Shown piece after piece: positions 18,994 through 27,556 of a stretch of DNA of 64,000 bases. Each line of letters begins with the position of its first letter. The stretch's first letter is position 1. Source of the stretch: Rhizobiales bacterium 62-47 (GTDB taxonomy: Bacteria > Pseudomonadota > Alphaproteobacteria > Rhizobiales > Xanthobacteraceae). The stretch covers positions 248,001 to 312,000 of the forward strand of contig MKVX01000013.1 in the NCBI GenBank assembly GCA_001899255.1, in the 5' to 3' direction. The notes beneath the pieces are model-generated. The model was not told where the DNA came from. It made no database searches and saw nothing but the letters and a program-made list of their open reading frames with translations. The position numbers were made by a program, and so were the translations under genes.

Positions 18994-21159
18994 TCAGAAT
19001 TTGACCGAGGCAAACAGCCGGACATTGCGGCCCGGCTGCAGCACTTCGTCCTTCTTGTAGGACTGGTGCAGCCGGATGTTCTCATCGAGCAGGTTCTCGC
19101 CCTTGAGCCCGACAGTCATCTGCGTGGCCCAGCCGTTGACCGGCAGTGTCGCGGTGTAGCTCAGCTCGGCATTGAGCAGGTTGAAGCCTGCGGTCGGCGT
19201 CTCGAACGCGCCGAGGTCGTTCTGCGCAAAGGCATGCAGCAGGTTGACGCGGGCGGTCCAATTCGGGTCGCGGTAGAACACGCCGCCGCCAAGCCGGTGC
19301 GGTGGAATCTTCGGCACATAGCTGCCGTCGCTGAAGGTCGCGCGAACCATATCGTACTGCGCCTCGATTCCCCACACGCCGTTCCAGATGCGTGCGACAT
19401 CGTGCTCGACCTGAATTTCTCCGCCGACAAAGGTGGCGTCGCGTTGCGAATAGATGATCTGGTCGAAGGTTGCTCCGGGCTTGCCGCAGGTCGCGAACGT
19501 ATCGTTGCAGCGGATGCCGGTGAAGTTCTTGAAAATGAAGTTGTGGAATTTGGTGTAGTACACCGACGCTTCGAAGCGGGTTGCGCCGCGGCCGCGCTTC
19601 AAGCCGAGTTCGACGGTGTTGGCTTTCTCCAGCGTCATCGTCGGATCGCCGATCTCGAAGGTGCGCGGCGTATCGTGCGGTCCCTTGTAGAACAGCTCGA
19701 TGGGGTCCGGCGAACGCTCGACATGCTGCACGGTGACGCGCGCGATCACGTCATATGGCAAGTCATAGAGAAGACCGGCGCTGGCGCTGACCGGCATGAA
19801 CTGGCGATCGACCGGAAACACCACGGGTTGATTGGGCGGCGGCAGGAATGACGCCGGGAAGCGCGCGCCGGTGCCGTCGATTTTAGTTTGTTCGACACGC
19901 ACCGCAGCCTGTCCGCGCAGCCGTTGCGTCATCTGCAGTTCTTCGAACAGGAAGGCAGCGATGTTGCTGGCGCGCGCCGGCGACAGCAATTCTTCGGTGA
20001 AGCCTCCGACCGAAAGCTGGCGGCGCCCGGCTTGCAGGCCGGCGACGCCGCGCAATTCGCCCAATGCGGTGGCGACCGGCAGATGCGAGACCTCGACGCG
20101 CGATTCCATCTCGCGATTCTTGAAGGTCGATCCGATCACCGTGACACCACCGAAAATGTCGGCCTCGTCGTGTTTGTAGTCGGTGTAGCCGAGCCAGTAA
20201 CGCACCGCGTCGATGCCGCTCTCGGCGATCCGCCATTCGCCGCGGCTCGACCACTTCGATTGCTGCAGGGCGATGTGATTCTTCTCGCGCGCGGATTCGA
20301 TGCCCGGAATGAAGTAGGTCATCGCCATGTGCTGATAAGACACGCCGACGAAACCGCTGTCGAAAATATATGAGCCGCCGACGGCGTGGCCATCCGAGGT
20401 GTAGCTCGAATTCGGCTGCACCCCGCCCGGAATACGGTAGTCGCCGGCCTGGCGTTTGAAGGCATCGGCATGGATGGCGACGTTGCCGCCGCCGGCGTCG
20501 AGCAACACGGCGCCGTCATAGCCGCGATTGACGCTGGTCAAGCCGCCGCGCGATTCGAAGGCGACACCATTCCGCGGGATGGCTGTCGGGATCCGGCCGT
20601 TATTGGCGCTGACGACACCGCCGATGGCCTGCGAGCCGTAACGCAGCGTACCCGGCCCGCGCACCACCTCGACCTGTCCCGCGATCAGCGGATCGATGGA
20701 CACGGCATGATCCTCGCCGAGGTTGGCCATGTCATGCGAGCCGATGCCGTCCTCCTGGGTGCGGACGCGGAAGCCGCCGAGACCGCGAATGACCGGACGG
20801 CTGGCGACCGGTGAGAACGACGTGGCTGAGACGCCGGGCATGGTGCCGAGCGAGTCGCCAAGCGAGGCGGCGGCGTGGCTCAGGGTCTGCTCGGCCGTCT
20901 GCACGGATGTCGACGCGAAAGAGGGAGCCGTGGGAATCGAAGGCGCATCGACCGGAGGCGGCGAGGGCTCAGTGGCCGCAAGTGCCGCCGGTTGGGTCCG
21001 CACCGGCGCCGGACCGCGCCGGGCCTGCTTCGGCTTCGGTTTGCGGGGCGCCGTAACCTCGATAGCAGGCAGTTCGACGGCTTGCGCATAGACTTCACTC
21101 CGCGTCGCCACGTCGCTCACCAGCGCCGCCGTCGCGGCCAAAAGTCCCCAGCGGATCAT
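18994..21159 (-). CDS. TonB-dependent outer-membrane receptor
   Basis: A 721-residue receptor for energised uptake of a metal chelate or similar ligand. It begins with a signal peptide (MIRWGLLAATAALVSDVATR, cleavage after VYAQA), then a probable TonB box in LPAIEVTAP and a Pro/Lys-rich linker. The plug domain contains TMPGVSATSF, RPVIRGLGGFRVRTQEDGIG and VEVVRGPGTLRYGSQAIGGV. A 22-strand-type barrel follows, ending LFASVKF with the usual terminal Phe. The start at 21159 is set by the signal peptide. The ligand is not readable; the upstream inverted repeat suggests metal control. Confidence 0.9.
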   Translation of the reverse strand: MIRWGLLAATAALVSDVATRSEVYAQAVELPAIEVTAPRKPKPKQARRGPAPVRTQPAALAATEPSPPPVDAPSIPTAPSFASTSVQTAEQTLSHAAASLGDSLGTMPGVSATSFSPVASRPVIRGLGGFRVRTQEDGIGSHDMANLGEDHAVSIDPLIAGQVEVVRGPGTLRYGSQAIGGVVSANNGRIPTAIPRNGVAFESRGGLTSVNRGYDGAVLLDAGGGNVAIHADAFKRQAGDYRIPGGVQPNSSYTSDGHAVGGSYIFDSGFVGVSYQHMAMTYFIPGIESAREKNHIALQQSKWSSRGEWRIAESGIDAVRYWLGYTDYKHDEADIFGGVTVIGSTFKNREMESRVEVSHLPVATALGELRGVAGLQAGRRQLSVGGFTEELLSPARASNIAAFLFEELQMTQRLRGQAAVRVEQTKIDGTGARFPASFLPPPNQPVVFPVDRQFMPVSASAGLLYDLPYDVIARVTVQHVERSPDPIELFYKGPHDTPRTFEIGDPTMTLEKANTVELGLKRGRGATRFEASVYYTKFHNFIFKNFTGIRCNDTFATCGKPGATFDQIIYSQRDATFVGGEIQVEHDVARIWNGVWGIEAQYDMVRATFSDGSYVPKIPPHRLGGGVFYRDPNWTARVNLLHAFAQNDLGAFETPTAGFNLLNAELSYTATLPVNGWATQMTVGLKGENLLDENIRLHQSYKKDEVLQPGRNVRLFASVKF

Positions 21160-21170
21160 CTTACTCTCAT

Positions 21171-21215
21171 GCAACTCGTTCGCATCTGCATCTGAATGAT
21201 ATGCGAATGAGTTGC
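21171..21215 (-). promoter_or_regulatory. Inverted repeat with internal TGCATC-type hexamers before the TonB receptor: probable metal-regulator operator
   Basis: Two 15-base arms (GCAACTCGTTCGCAT at 21171-21185 and ATGCGAATGAGTTGC at 21201-21215) are complementary at 14 of 15 positions, with a 15-base spacer. From 21180 the plus strand reads as three consecutive hexamers TCGCAT/CTGCAT/CTGAAT, equivalently CGCATC-TGCATC-TGAATG in the shifted phase. The site ends 12 bases upstream of the receptor ATG. Fur/Mur of Bradyrhizobium is reported to bind three imperfect direct hexamers of this kind; the match is from memory. Confidence 0.55.
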
Positions 21216-21345
21216 AAGAGCAGCTATTCAGCGATCTCTGCGACAGAACCGCACAGAACGCTGTCACGGGAATGGAATGAGGTGCCGCGGGGCCGCCGTC
21301 GAGGCCCGGCGCTGTCTGCAGCGGTGGCGCCAGAGGGGCCTGGGG

Positions 21346-22101
21346 TCAGCCGGTGGCGGACGGTGTCCAATCGCCCAGCACGGCTTGCACGAGCGCCAGT
21401 GCGGCCACGGCGGCGGTATCCGCACGCAGAATGCGCGGGCCCAGCGATAGCCGCAGGATGTGGGGCTGGCGGAGCAGGGCGCTCCGCTCGTCGTCCGCGA
21501 AGCCGCCTTCGGGACCGATCAGCAGGTCGATTCCATCGGCTGCAGGGGCCGCCGCAAGGGCCGCGACGGGGGCCGCGACATCGGCGGCCTCATCGCAGAA
21601 CACCAGCAGGCGGCGGCCATCGCGCTGGCTCAGATAGCGGTCGAGCGCCAACGGCTCGTTGACCGTGGCGATGCTGAGGATGCCGCATTGTTCGGCCGCT
21701 TCGATGACGTTGGCGCGCATCCGCTCGCTGTTGACGCGGGTGACCTGGGTATGCCGCGTCAGGACCGGTTGTAGCGTCGCCGCGCCCATTTCGACGGCTT
21801 TCTGCACCATGTAATCGAGCCGCGCGTGCTTGAGCGGCGCGAACAGGTAAGTCAGGTTTGGCAGCGCATCCTGCGGCCGCGTCTGGTGCAGCACGGTGAG
21901 GCGGTCCGGCCGCTTGCCGCCCTCGATGGCGGCCCGCCATTCGCCGTCCCGGCCGTTGAACACCAGGATCGGGCTGCCGGCGGTCAGCCGAAGCACGTTG
22001 CCGAGGTAATTGGCCTGTGCACGGTCGAGCGGAACGCGCGCATCGGCACTGAGAGAGGCATCGACAAACAGCCTGGGGCTGCGAAAATCCGCCAGTGGCA
22101 T
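21346..22101 (-). CDS. rsmE: 16S rRNA (uracil-1498-N3)-methyltransferase
   Basis: The 251-residue SPOUT-class methyltransferase modifies U1498 of 16S rRNA with S-adenosylmethionine. It starts PLADFRSPRLFVDASLS. It contains the motif-2 stretch VQKAVEMGAATLQPVLT, and near the C terminus the knot signature LLIGPEGGFADDE with LSLGPRILRADTAA. The length is normal for RsmE. It is a single gene on the minus strand, sharing its upstream region with the divergent secreted repeat protein. Confidence 0.93.
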   Translation of the reverse strand: MPLADFRSPRLFVDASLSADARVPLDRAQANYLGNVLRLTAGSPILVFNGRDGEWRAAIEGGKRPDRLTVLHQTRPQDALPNLTYLFAPLKHARLDYMVQKAVEMGAATLQPVLTRHTQVTRVNSERMRANVIEAAEQCGILSIATVNEPLALDRYLSQRDGRRLLVFCDEAADVAAPVAALAAAPAADGIDLLIGPEGGFADDERSALLRQPHILRLSLGPRILRADTAAVAALALVQAVLGDWTPSATG

Positions 22102-22298
22102 TGCAAAAATCCGTTTGGTTACCGGTTATTAGCGCAATAGCGGGTAATTGCCAGCACCGACGCGGCCATGCGCCGCGCTGCCGCCCCATTCGGCGGGTTG
22201 TTAAGCGGGGGCAGGAATCGTAAAAGGTTCTAAACCGCAAATCGCTGAGTATTTCGAGAACCTTGGAACCGTCGGGATTTGCCGAAGGGAAATCTGTG

Positions 22299-23042
22299 AT
22301 GATCCGATGCTTGATCGTGTCGCTGGCTGTGGCCGCTGTCAGCTTGCAGGCTGGGCCGGTGCTTGCGCAGGGTGCTTTTCCGGCACCGTTGCCGGCGGGA
22401 GTGACTCCAGCCCAGAACGATTCGGTGTTTCCGCCAGTGAATGGCAGCGCCGCCAAGAACGACTCTGTGTTTCCGCCGGTGAATGCCGCACCACGCAGTG
22501 ACCCGGCTTTCCCGCCCGTCAACGGCACCGCGCCGCGCGCCTCGATCGGCGCGCCGAGTCCGTTCCCGTCGAATGGCGCCGCGCCGATTTCCGGTGGCTT
22601 CTCGCCGGCGCCTCAGGCCGGCGGTGGTGGCGATGCGGCCTGCATGGACGGCTTCATGCCGCTACGCAAGGATGCTGAGCGGCGCGGCAACCTGATCAAG
22701 GCGGCGAGCGACCGCCGCGCACCGCCGGCAGAAGCCTGCAAGCTGATCGGCAGCTTCTCGCAGGCCGAAGTGAAGATGATCAAGTATGTGGAATCGCACG
22801 CGCAGAAGTGCGGTATCCCGGCGCAGATTCACGAACAACTCGTGGCCGGTCACAAGAACACCGAGAAGCTGCTCAAGCAGGTGTGCGGCATCGCGCAACA
22901 GCAGGCGCAGCAGCCGCGCGGTCCCGCTGGTCCGAGTCTCAGCGATGTGCTGGGATCGTCGGCCTCGTTGCCCGAAGCCAACAATACCAAACGTGGCGGC
23001 AGCACCTTCGATACGCTCAACGGCAATGTGCTGACCCGATAG
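22299..23042 (+). CDS. Secreted protein with NDSVFPPVN-type tandem repeats
   Basis: A 247-residue exported protein. The signal peptide is MIRCLIVSLAVAAVSLQAG, cleaved near VLAQG. Residues 40-80 hold three copies of a 13-14-residue unit (NDSVFPPVNGSAAK, NDSVFPPVNAAPR, SDPAFPPVNGTAPR; DNA 22416-22538). The C-terminal domain (from about 118) has spaced cysteines (ACMDGF, EACKLIG, QKCGIP, KQVCGI) in a helical context with a conserved EVKMIKYVESHAQKCGIP. The start at 22299 follows GAAGGGA. I do not recognise the domain; it is probably periplasmic. Confidence 0.72.
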   Translation: MIRCLIVSLAVAAVSLQAGPVLAQGAFPAPLPAGVTPAQNDSVFPPVNGSAAKNDSVFPPVNAAPRSDPAFPPVNGTAPRASIGAPSPFPSNGAAPISGGFSPAPQAGGGGDAACMDGFMPLRKDAERRGNLIKAASDRRAPPAEACKLIGSFSQAEVKMIKYVESHAQKCGIPAQIHEQLVAGHKNTEKLLKQVCGIAQQQAQQPRGPAGPSLSDVLGSSASLPEANNTKRGGSTFDTLNGNVLTR

Positions 23043-23066
23043 TCGCCGTTCGATGACAGGCTTGCC

Positions 23067-24002
23067 ATGACCGGTGCTGCGGCCCGCGTCGCCGATGCCA
23101 CCAACAACTGGGTCGATACCCGCGCGCCGCTGTGGTCGCGGCCGTATCTGCGCTTGTCGCGGCTGGACCGGCCGATCGGTTCGTGGCTGCTATTGATGCC
23201 GTGCTGGTGGTCGGCGGCGCTGGCCGCCGGCGTCGCGCACGATCTGCGCCAACTGCCGCTCAACGTGGCGCTGTTCTTCATCGGCGCTTTCATCATGCGC
23301 GGCGCAGGCTGCACCTGGAACGACATTACCGATCGCCATCTCGATGCGCAGGTCGAGCGGACGCGTTCGCGGCCGATTCCGGCCGGGCAGGTCAGCGTGA
23401 CGCAGGCGGTGATTTTTCTGATCGCGCAGGCATTGATCGGTCTCGTCGTGCTGCTGCAGTTCAATCGTTTCGCGGTGCTGACCGGAATTGCGTCGCTGGC
23501 GGTGGTGGCGATCTATCCGTTCATGAAGCGGGTGACGTACTGGCCGCAGATTTTTCTCGGCCTGGCGTTCTCGTGGGGCGCGCTGATGGGCTTCGCGGTG
23601 ACGCTGGCGCGCATCGATGCGGCGGCATTGGTGCTCTATGCCGGTTCGATCGCGTGGGTGATCGGCTACGACACAATCTACGCGCATCAGGATGCCGAGG
23701 ACGATGCGCTGGTCGGCATCAAGTCGACGGCGCTGCTGTTCGGCGCGCGCACGCATCGGGCGCTGTGGATCTTCTACAGCATCGCCGTGGTGTTGATCGG
23801 TGTGGCGCTGTGGCTCGCCGGGGCTGGATGGTTCGCGGCGTTGGGGCTCGCAGCTTTCGCCGCGCATCTGGTGTGGCAGATCAGGCGGCTGGAGATTGCC
23901 GATCCTGCGCTGTGCCTGCGCATCTTCAAGTCCAACCGCGACGCCGGATTGCTGCTATTCGCTGGCCTCGTCGCGGACGCTTTCGTCCGCGCGATCAATT
24001 GA
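23067..24002 (+). CDS. ubiA: 4-hydroxybenzoate polyprenyltransferase
   Basis: A 311-residue integral membrane prenyltransferase of ubiquinone synthesis. It attaches the polyprenyl chain to 4-hydroxybenzoate. Both Asp-rich, Mg-prenyl-diphosphate motifs are present: NDITDRHLDAQVERT after GAGCTW (about residue 88) and YDTIYAHQDAEDD (about residue 205). The start is at 23067, 24 bases after the preceding gene, so cotranscription is possible. No ubi cluster is adjacent. Confidence 0.95.
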   Translation: MTGAAARVADATNNWVDTRAPLWSRPYLRLSRLDRPIGSWLLLMPCWWSAALAAGVAHDLRQLPLNVALFFIGAFIMRGAGCTWNDITDRHLDAQVERTRSRPIPAGQVSVTQAVIFLIAQALIGLVVLLQFNRFAVLTGIASLAVVAIYPFMKRVTYWPQIFLGLAFSWGALMGFAVTLARIDAAALVLYAGSIAWVIGYDTIYAHQDAEDDALVGIKSTALLFGARTHRALWIFYSIAVVLIGVALWLAGAGWFAALGLAAFAAHLVWQIRRLEIADPALCLRIFKSNRDAGLLLFAGLVADAFVRAIN

Positions 24003-24019
24003 GCCTGCGATAACTCACG

Positions 24020-24586
24020 TCAATCCCGAGCGATGATCTCGTATTCGCCGCGATGGATGGTGGCCGCATCGAGCGAAGCTCCGGCGCGCCGCCGCACCAG
24101 GAATTTCGGCCGCCGGCTTCGGATCGCGTTATGACGTCGCCGGCGCGGCGCGGGGTCGCGCGCATCGTCTTCGAGTTGCGGTAGCGCGAAGATGTCGCTC
24201 CACAATTGCCACGTCTCGGCGATGGCCTCGGCATCGGGCACGTCGCAAAGCGGAATCGACAATGACGGATCGCGATGCACCAGCACCAGCATCCGTGTCT
24301 CATCGGAACCGCGCACGGCGATGCCGAGAAAATCGCTGACGCGGACATTGATCGCCATCCGCATGCCGCGCACGGCGCGACGCAGGACGACTTGTTCCCG
24401 GTGTAATTCGATGTGCCGGACGCCGCCATCGGCGCGCACGTCATGCGCCTCGAAGCTGACCGGCAGTGAGTGGGGGTCGAGCCGCATGGCACGGCTCGAC
24501 CCGACGGGATTGATCCCGCCTGTTACTGTTTGACGCCGCAAGACTTTGATCTCCCCGCCAGGATTATGCTCCCGGTCGATACGCAA
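24020..24586 (-). CDS. DUF6101-like conserved protein
   Basis: A 188-residue, Arg-rich soluble protein. The middle carries a well-formed domain (SRAMRLDPHSLPVSFEAHD, then HIELHREQVVLRRAVRGMRM) and the tail is very basic (DPAPRRRRHNAIRSRRPKF). It resembles a Bradyrhizobium-group family that I recall as DUF6101, of unknown function. No signal peptide or membrane segment is seen. It is convergent with ubiA and divergent from pmbA. Confidence 0.65.
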   Translation of the reverse strand: MRIDREHNPGGEIKVLRRQTVTGGINPVGSSRAMRLDPHSLPVSFEAHDVRADGGVRHIELHREQVVLRRAVRGMRMAINVRVSDFLGIAVRGSDETRMLVLVHRDPSLSIPLCDVPDAEAIAETWQLWSDIFALPQLEDDARDPAPRRRRHNAIRSRRPKFLVRRRAGASLDAATIHRGEYEIIARD

Positions 24587-24815
24587 GACCTTGCCAGACC
24601 CGCGTCCGGATTGGCTTAAGAAGCCTGGTTAATCGAAAGTCACTTGCCCTGCTTTGGTTCGCATGATTGACAAGACCTTGGCGGGCATGATTGACGACTC
24701 GTTGCGCGGGAGCCGAAATTTTGTCGTTTTGCGTTGCCCGACGTGCTTGAAGTCCGCATAAATCAAGCACATTTGCTATTGACCGACATTGCATCCAAGC
24801 CTTGGGATTTTGTTT

Positions 24816-26216
24816 GTGAACCCTTCACCACAAGCGTCGTCGCCGCCCTCCGCCAGTTCCGTAAATTCCGATCTATTCGATCAATCGGCGCTCAGCACGC
24901 TGGCAGAACGGCTGGTGGATGCAGCGAGGCGCGCGGGCGCCGATGCTGCCGATGCGGTTGCCGTGCGTGGTGTGTCGCACGGCGTCGAAGTGCGCGATGG
25001 CCGCGTCGAGGAATCCGAACGCTCGGAAGGCGACGACGTCGGTCTGCGCGTGTTTGTCGGCAAGCGTCAGGCCGTGGTCTCGACCAATGATGTCAGCGGC
25101 GACAATGTCGCCAAGCTCGCCGAGCGTGCGGTGGCGATGGCGCGTGTCGCGCCGGACGATGCCTATGTCGGCCTCGCCGATCCGGCATTGTTGGCGCGCG
25201 ATTTCCCCGATCTCGATCTGCTCGATCCAGCCATGCCATCGACCGCCGAACTGGAGCGCCGTGCGCTTGAAGCGGAGGCCGCGGCAATGGCCGTGCAAGG
25301 CGTCACCAAGTCCGGCGGCGCGTCGGCATCGAGCGGCATCGGCGGCATGGTGCTGGTGACGTCGACCGGATTTCGCGGCGCCTATCTGCGCTCGAGCCAG
25401 GGCATCTCGACCACGGCCATCGTCGGTGAAGGCACCGGCATGGAGCGCGATTACGATTTCAGTTCGGCCTTGCACGGCGCGGATCTCGAAGCGCCCGCGA
25501 AGATCGGACAACGCGCGGGCGAGCGTGCGGTGGCGCGGGCCAATCCCCGCAAGGCGGCGACCTGCAAGGCGCCGGTGATCTTCGATCCGCGGGTCGCCGG
25601 CTCGCTGGTCGGCCATCTGGTGGGCGCGGCGAACGGCGCGTCGATCGCGCGCAAGACCAGCTTCCTGAAAGACCGGCTTGGCCAGCAACTGTTCGACAAG
25701 AGCATTCGCATCATCGACGATCCGCTGCGCGTGCGCGGCTTGCGGTCGCAGTCGTTCGATGCCGAAGGCGTTGCGACTAAGAAACTCGCTATCGTCGACG
25801 AGGGCGTGCTGACGTCGTGGCTATTGGATTCCGCGACCGCGCGAGAGTTGGGACTGACGACGACGGGGCACGCGCACCGTGGCGTGTCGTCCTCGCCGTC
25901 GCCAGGCGCATACAATCTGCATATGGAAGCGGGCGAGCCCACACCGGACGAATTGATGGCGGACATCAAAGAGGGCTTCTATGTCACCGATCTGATCGGC
26001 TCCGGCGTCAACGGCGTCACCGGCGACTACAGCCGCGGCGCATCCGGGTTCTGGATCGAGAACGGCAAGCGGACCTATGCGGTCAGCGAAATGACCATCG
26101 CCGGCCATCTGCTCGACATGTTCAAATCGCTGCGCCCCGCCAACGATCTGACGTTCCGCTACGGCGTCAACGCGCCGACGCTGCGCATCGAAGGATTGAC
26201 GATTGCCGGACGCTAA
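24816..26216 (+). CDS. pmbA: TldE/PmbA-family metallopeptidase subunit
   Basis: A 466-residue member of the TldD/PmbA family, the TldE partner that with TldD degrades or matures small peptides such as microcins. Seen: VRDGRVEESERSEGDDVGLRV-type N-terminal domain, RANPRKAATCKAPVIFDPRV in the middle, and the C-terminal core ASGFWIENGKRTYAVSEMTIAG. It lacks the HExxxH zinc motif of TldD, as expected for PmbA. The likely start is GTG 24816 (GGGA eight bases upstream); a TTG at 24789 is an alternative. It overlaps the next gene by 14 bases and leads the envelope-biogenesis run. Confidence 0.88.
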   Translation: MNPSPQASSPPSASSVNSDLFDQSALSTLAERLVDAARRAGADAADAVAVRGVSHGVEVRDGRVEESERSEGDDVGLRVFVGKRQAVVSTNDVSGDNVAKLAERAVAMARVAPDDAYVGLADPALLARDFPDLDLLDPAMPSTAELERRALEAEAAAMAVQGVTKSGGASASSGIGGMVLVTSTGFRGAYLRSSQGISTTAIVGEGTGMERDYDFSSALHGADLEAPAKIGQRAGERAVARANPRKAATCKAPVIFDPRVAGSLVGHLVGAANGASIARKTSFLKDRLGQQLFDKSIRIIDDPLRVRGLRSQSFDAEGVATKKLAIVDEGVLTSWLLDSATARELGLTTTGHAHRGVSSSPSPGAYNLHMEAGEPTPDELMADIKEGFYVTDLIGSGVNGVTGDYSRGASGFWIENGKRTYAVSEMTIAGHLLDMFKSLRPANDLTFRYGVNAPTLRIEGLTIAGR

Positions 26217-27015
26217 TGCTCTCGCATCCGATCTGTTGATGCAGCATTGCGAGTTGCTGACAGCAACGGTGCGCGAGGCGGGAGCGCTGGCACTCTCGAT
26301 GTTCCGTTCCGATCTCAAGACCTGGACCAAAGGCGCGTCGTCGCCGGTTTCCGAAGCCGATATCGCGGTCAACGATTTGATCGAGCAGCGCCTGCGGCAG
26401 GCGACGCCCCATTATGGCTGGTTGTCCGAGGAGAGTGCGGACGATCGCGCGCGGCTCGGGCAGCAGCGGGTGTGGATCGTCGATCCCATCGATGGCACGC
26501 GCAGCTATCTCAATGGTCGCGACGACTGGTGCGTCAGCGTGGCCTTGGTCGAGCACGGCGTCCCGGCGCTGGCGGCGGTGTTCGCGCCGGTCAGCGACGA
26601 GTTCTATGTGGCCACGCGCGGTGCCGGTGCACAGCTCAACGGTGCGCCGATTTGGGCCACGTCGGGAACCGCACTGGACTTCGCCCGCGTCGCCGGACCG
26701 AAGCCTATCGTCGAACAGCTCGGGCCGTCGCCGGCCGGGGTCGCGATCCATCCCCGAATCGGCTCGCTGGCGCTGCGGCTTTGCCGGATCGGCGATGGCA
26801 AGCTCGACGTCGCCTTTGCCGGTGGTCAGAGCCGTGACTGGGACATTGCCGCAGCAGATTTGATCGTCCATGAAGCGGGTGGTAGGATGACCATGCTCTC
26901 GGGCGAGGCGATTGGCTACAACCGCCCGGAGGTGACACACGGGGTGCTGGTGGCAGCGGGGCGTGATCGTCATAAGCACATCATCGAGCACTTTAGCCAC
27001 CGTCCGCGGCTGTGA
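26203..27015 (+). CDS. Inositol monophosphatase-family / 3'(2'),5'-bisphosphate nucleotidase-like enzyme
   Basis: A 270-residue Mg-dependent phosphatase of the IMPase/CysQ fold. Metal motifs: SEESADD near residue 75, WIVDPIDGTRSYLNG near 92, and SRDWDIAAADLIVHEAGG near 215. CysQ hydrolyses PAP made during sulfate assimilation; SuhB-type inositol phosphatase is the alternative and cannot be excluded. The start shown is TTG 26203, overlapping pmbA by 14 bases; ATG 26239 would shorten it by 12 residues. Confidence 0.85.
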   Translation: MPDANALASDLLMQHCELLTATVREAGALALSMFRSDLKTWTKGASSPVSEADIAVNDLIEQRLRQATPHYGWLSEESADDRARLGQQRVWIVDPIDGTRSYLNGRDDWCVSVALVEHGVPALAAVFAPVSDEFYVATRGAGAQLNGAPIWATSGTALDFARVAGPKPIVEQLGPSPAGVAIHPRIGSLALRLCRIGDGKLDVAFAGGQSRDWDIAAADLIVHEAGGRMTMLSGEAIGYNRPEVTHGVLVAAGRDRHKHIIEHFSHRPRL

Positions 27016-27055
27016 CCGCGGCCGGCAGGGTGCTGATTTTGTTTCGCCTCATACG

Positions 27056-27134
27056 CTAGTGGCGTGGATTTGACATTCGCTATCCAATTCGCAGCGAATG
27101 CCGGAAGCGAATGTCAAATCCAAAACGCCACTAG
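27056..27134. repeat. Family A intergenic palindrome, copy 1
   Basis: Nested inverted repeat: outer arms CTAGTGGCGT (27056-27065) and ACGCCACTAG (27125-27134); inner arms GGATTTGACATTCGCT (27066-27081) and AGCGAATGTCAAATCC (27106-27121), all perfectly complementary. A related copy follows after 13 bases, and a second pair lies at 53.44-53.59 kb. Confidence 0.85.
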
Positions 27135-27147
27135 AAACTTATACGTG

Positions 27148-27222
27148 CTAGTGGTCTCTGGATTCTGGCATTTGCAAAACACCTGCTGAAACGGGATGCA
27201 AATGTTAGAATCGAACCACCAG
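27148..27222. repeat. Family A intergenic palindrome, copy 2
   Basis: Same plan as the preceding element but diverged: outer arms CTAGTGGT and ACCACCAG, inner arms GGATTCTGGCATTTGCA and TGCAAATGTTAGAATC. The pair fills most of the 283-bp gap between the phosphatase gene and the DUF4170 gene. Confidence 0.75.
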
Positions 27223-27298
27223 ACTATTGGAATTGATCACTTCGTGATCTGGGCCTATGCGGTCCACCTCACCGTGATCCTGCTAGGAATCAAGACTT

Positions 27299-27556
27299 AT
27301 GGCCGACCACGCGCAGCAGTTGCTCCATCTCGTTTTTGGAGGCGAACTGACTGATCTCGAACACGTCACTTTCAAGGATCTCGACAGACTGGATATCGTC
27401 GGCATCTACCCGAACTACGCCACCGCCCACGCGGCGTGGAAGGCCAAGGCACAGCAGACGGTCGATAACGCGCACATGCGTTACTTCGTGGTGCACCTGC
27501 ATCGGCTGCTCGATCCGGGGCAAACGGCCAGCCCAGATTCGAAGTCCAGCCGTTGA
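27299..27556 (+). CDS. DUF4170 protein
   Basis: An 85-residue small cytosolic protein: MADHAQQLLHLVFGGELTD, then the family pattern IVGIYPNYATAHAAWKAKAQ and AHMRYFVVHLHRLLDP. DUF4170 proteins of Alphaproteobacteria have no known function but regularly precede the DUF374 and waaA genes, as here. Its TGA overlaps the TTG start of the acyltransferase gene by four bases. Confidence 0.85.
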   Translation: MADHAQQLLHLVFGGELTDLEHVTFKDLDRLDIVGIYPNYATAHAAWKAKAQQTVDNAHMRYFVVHLHRLLDPGQTASPDSKSSR

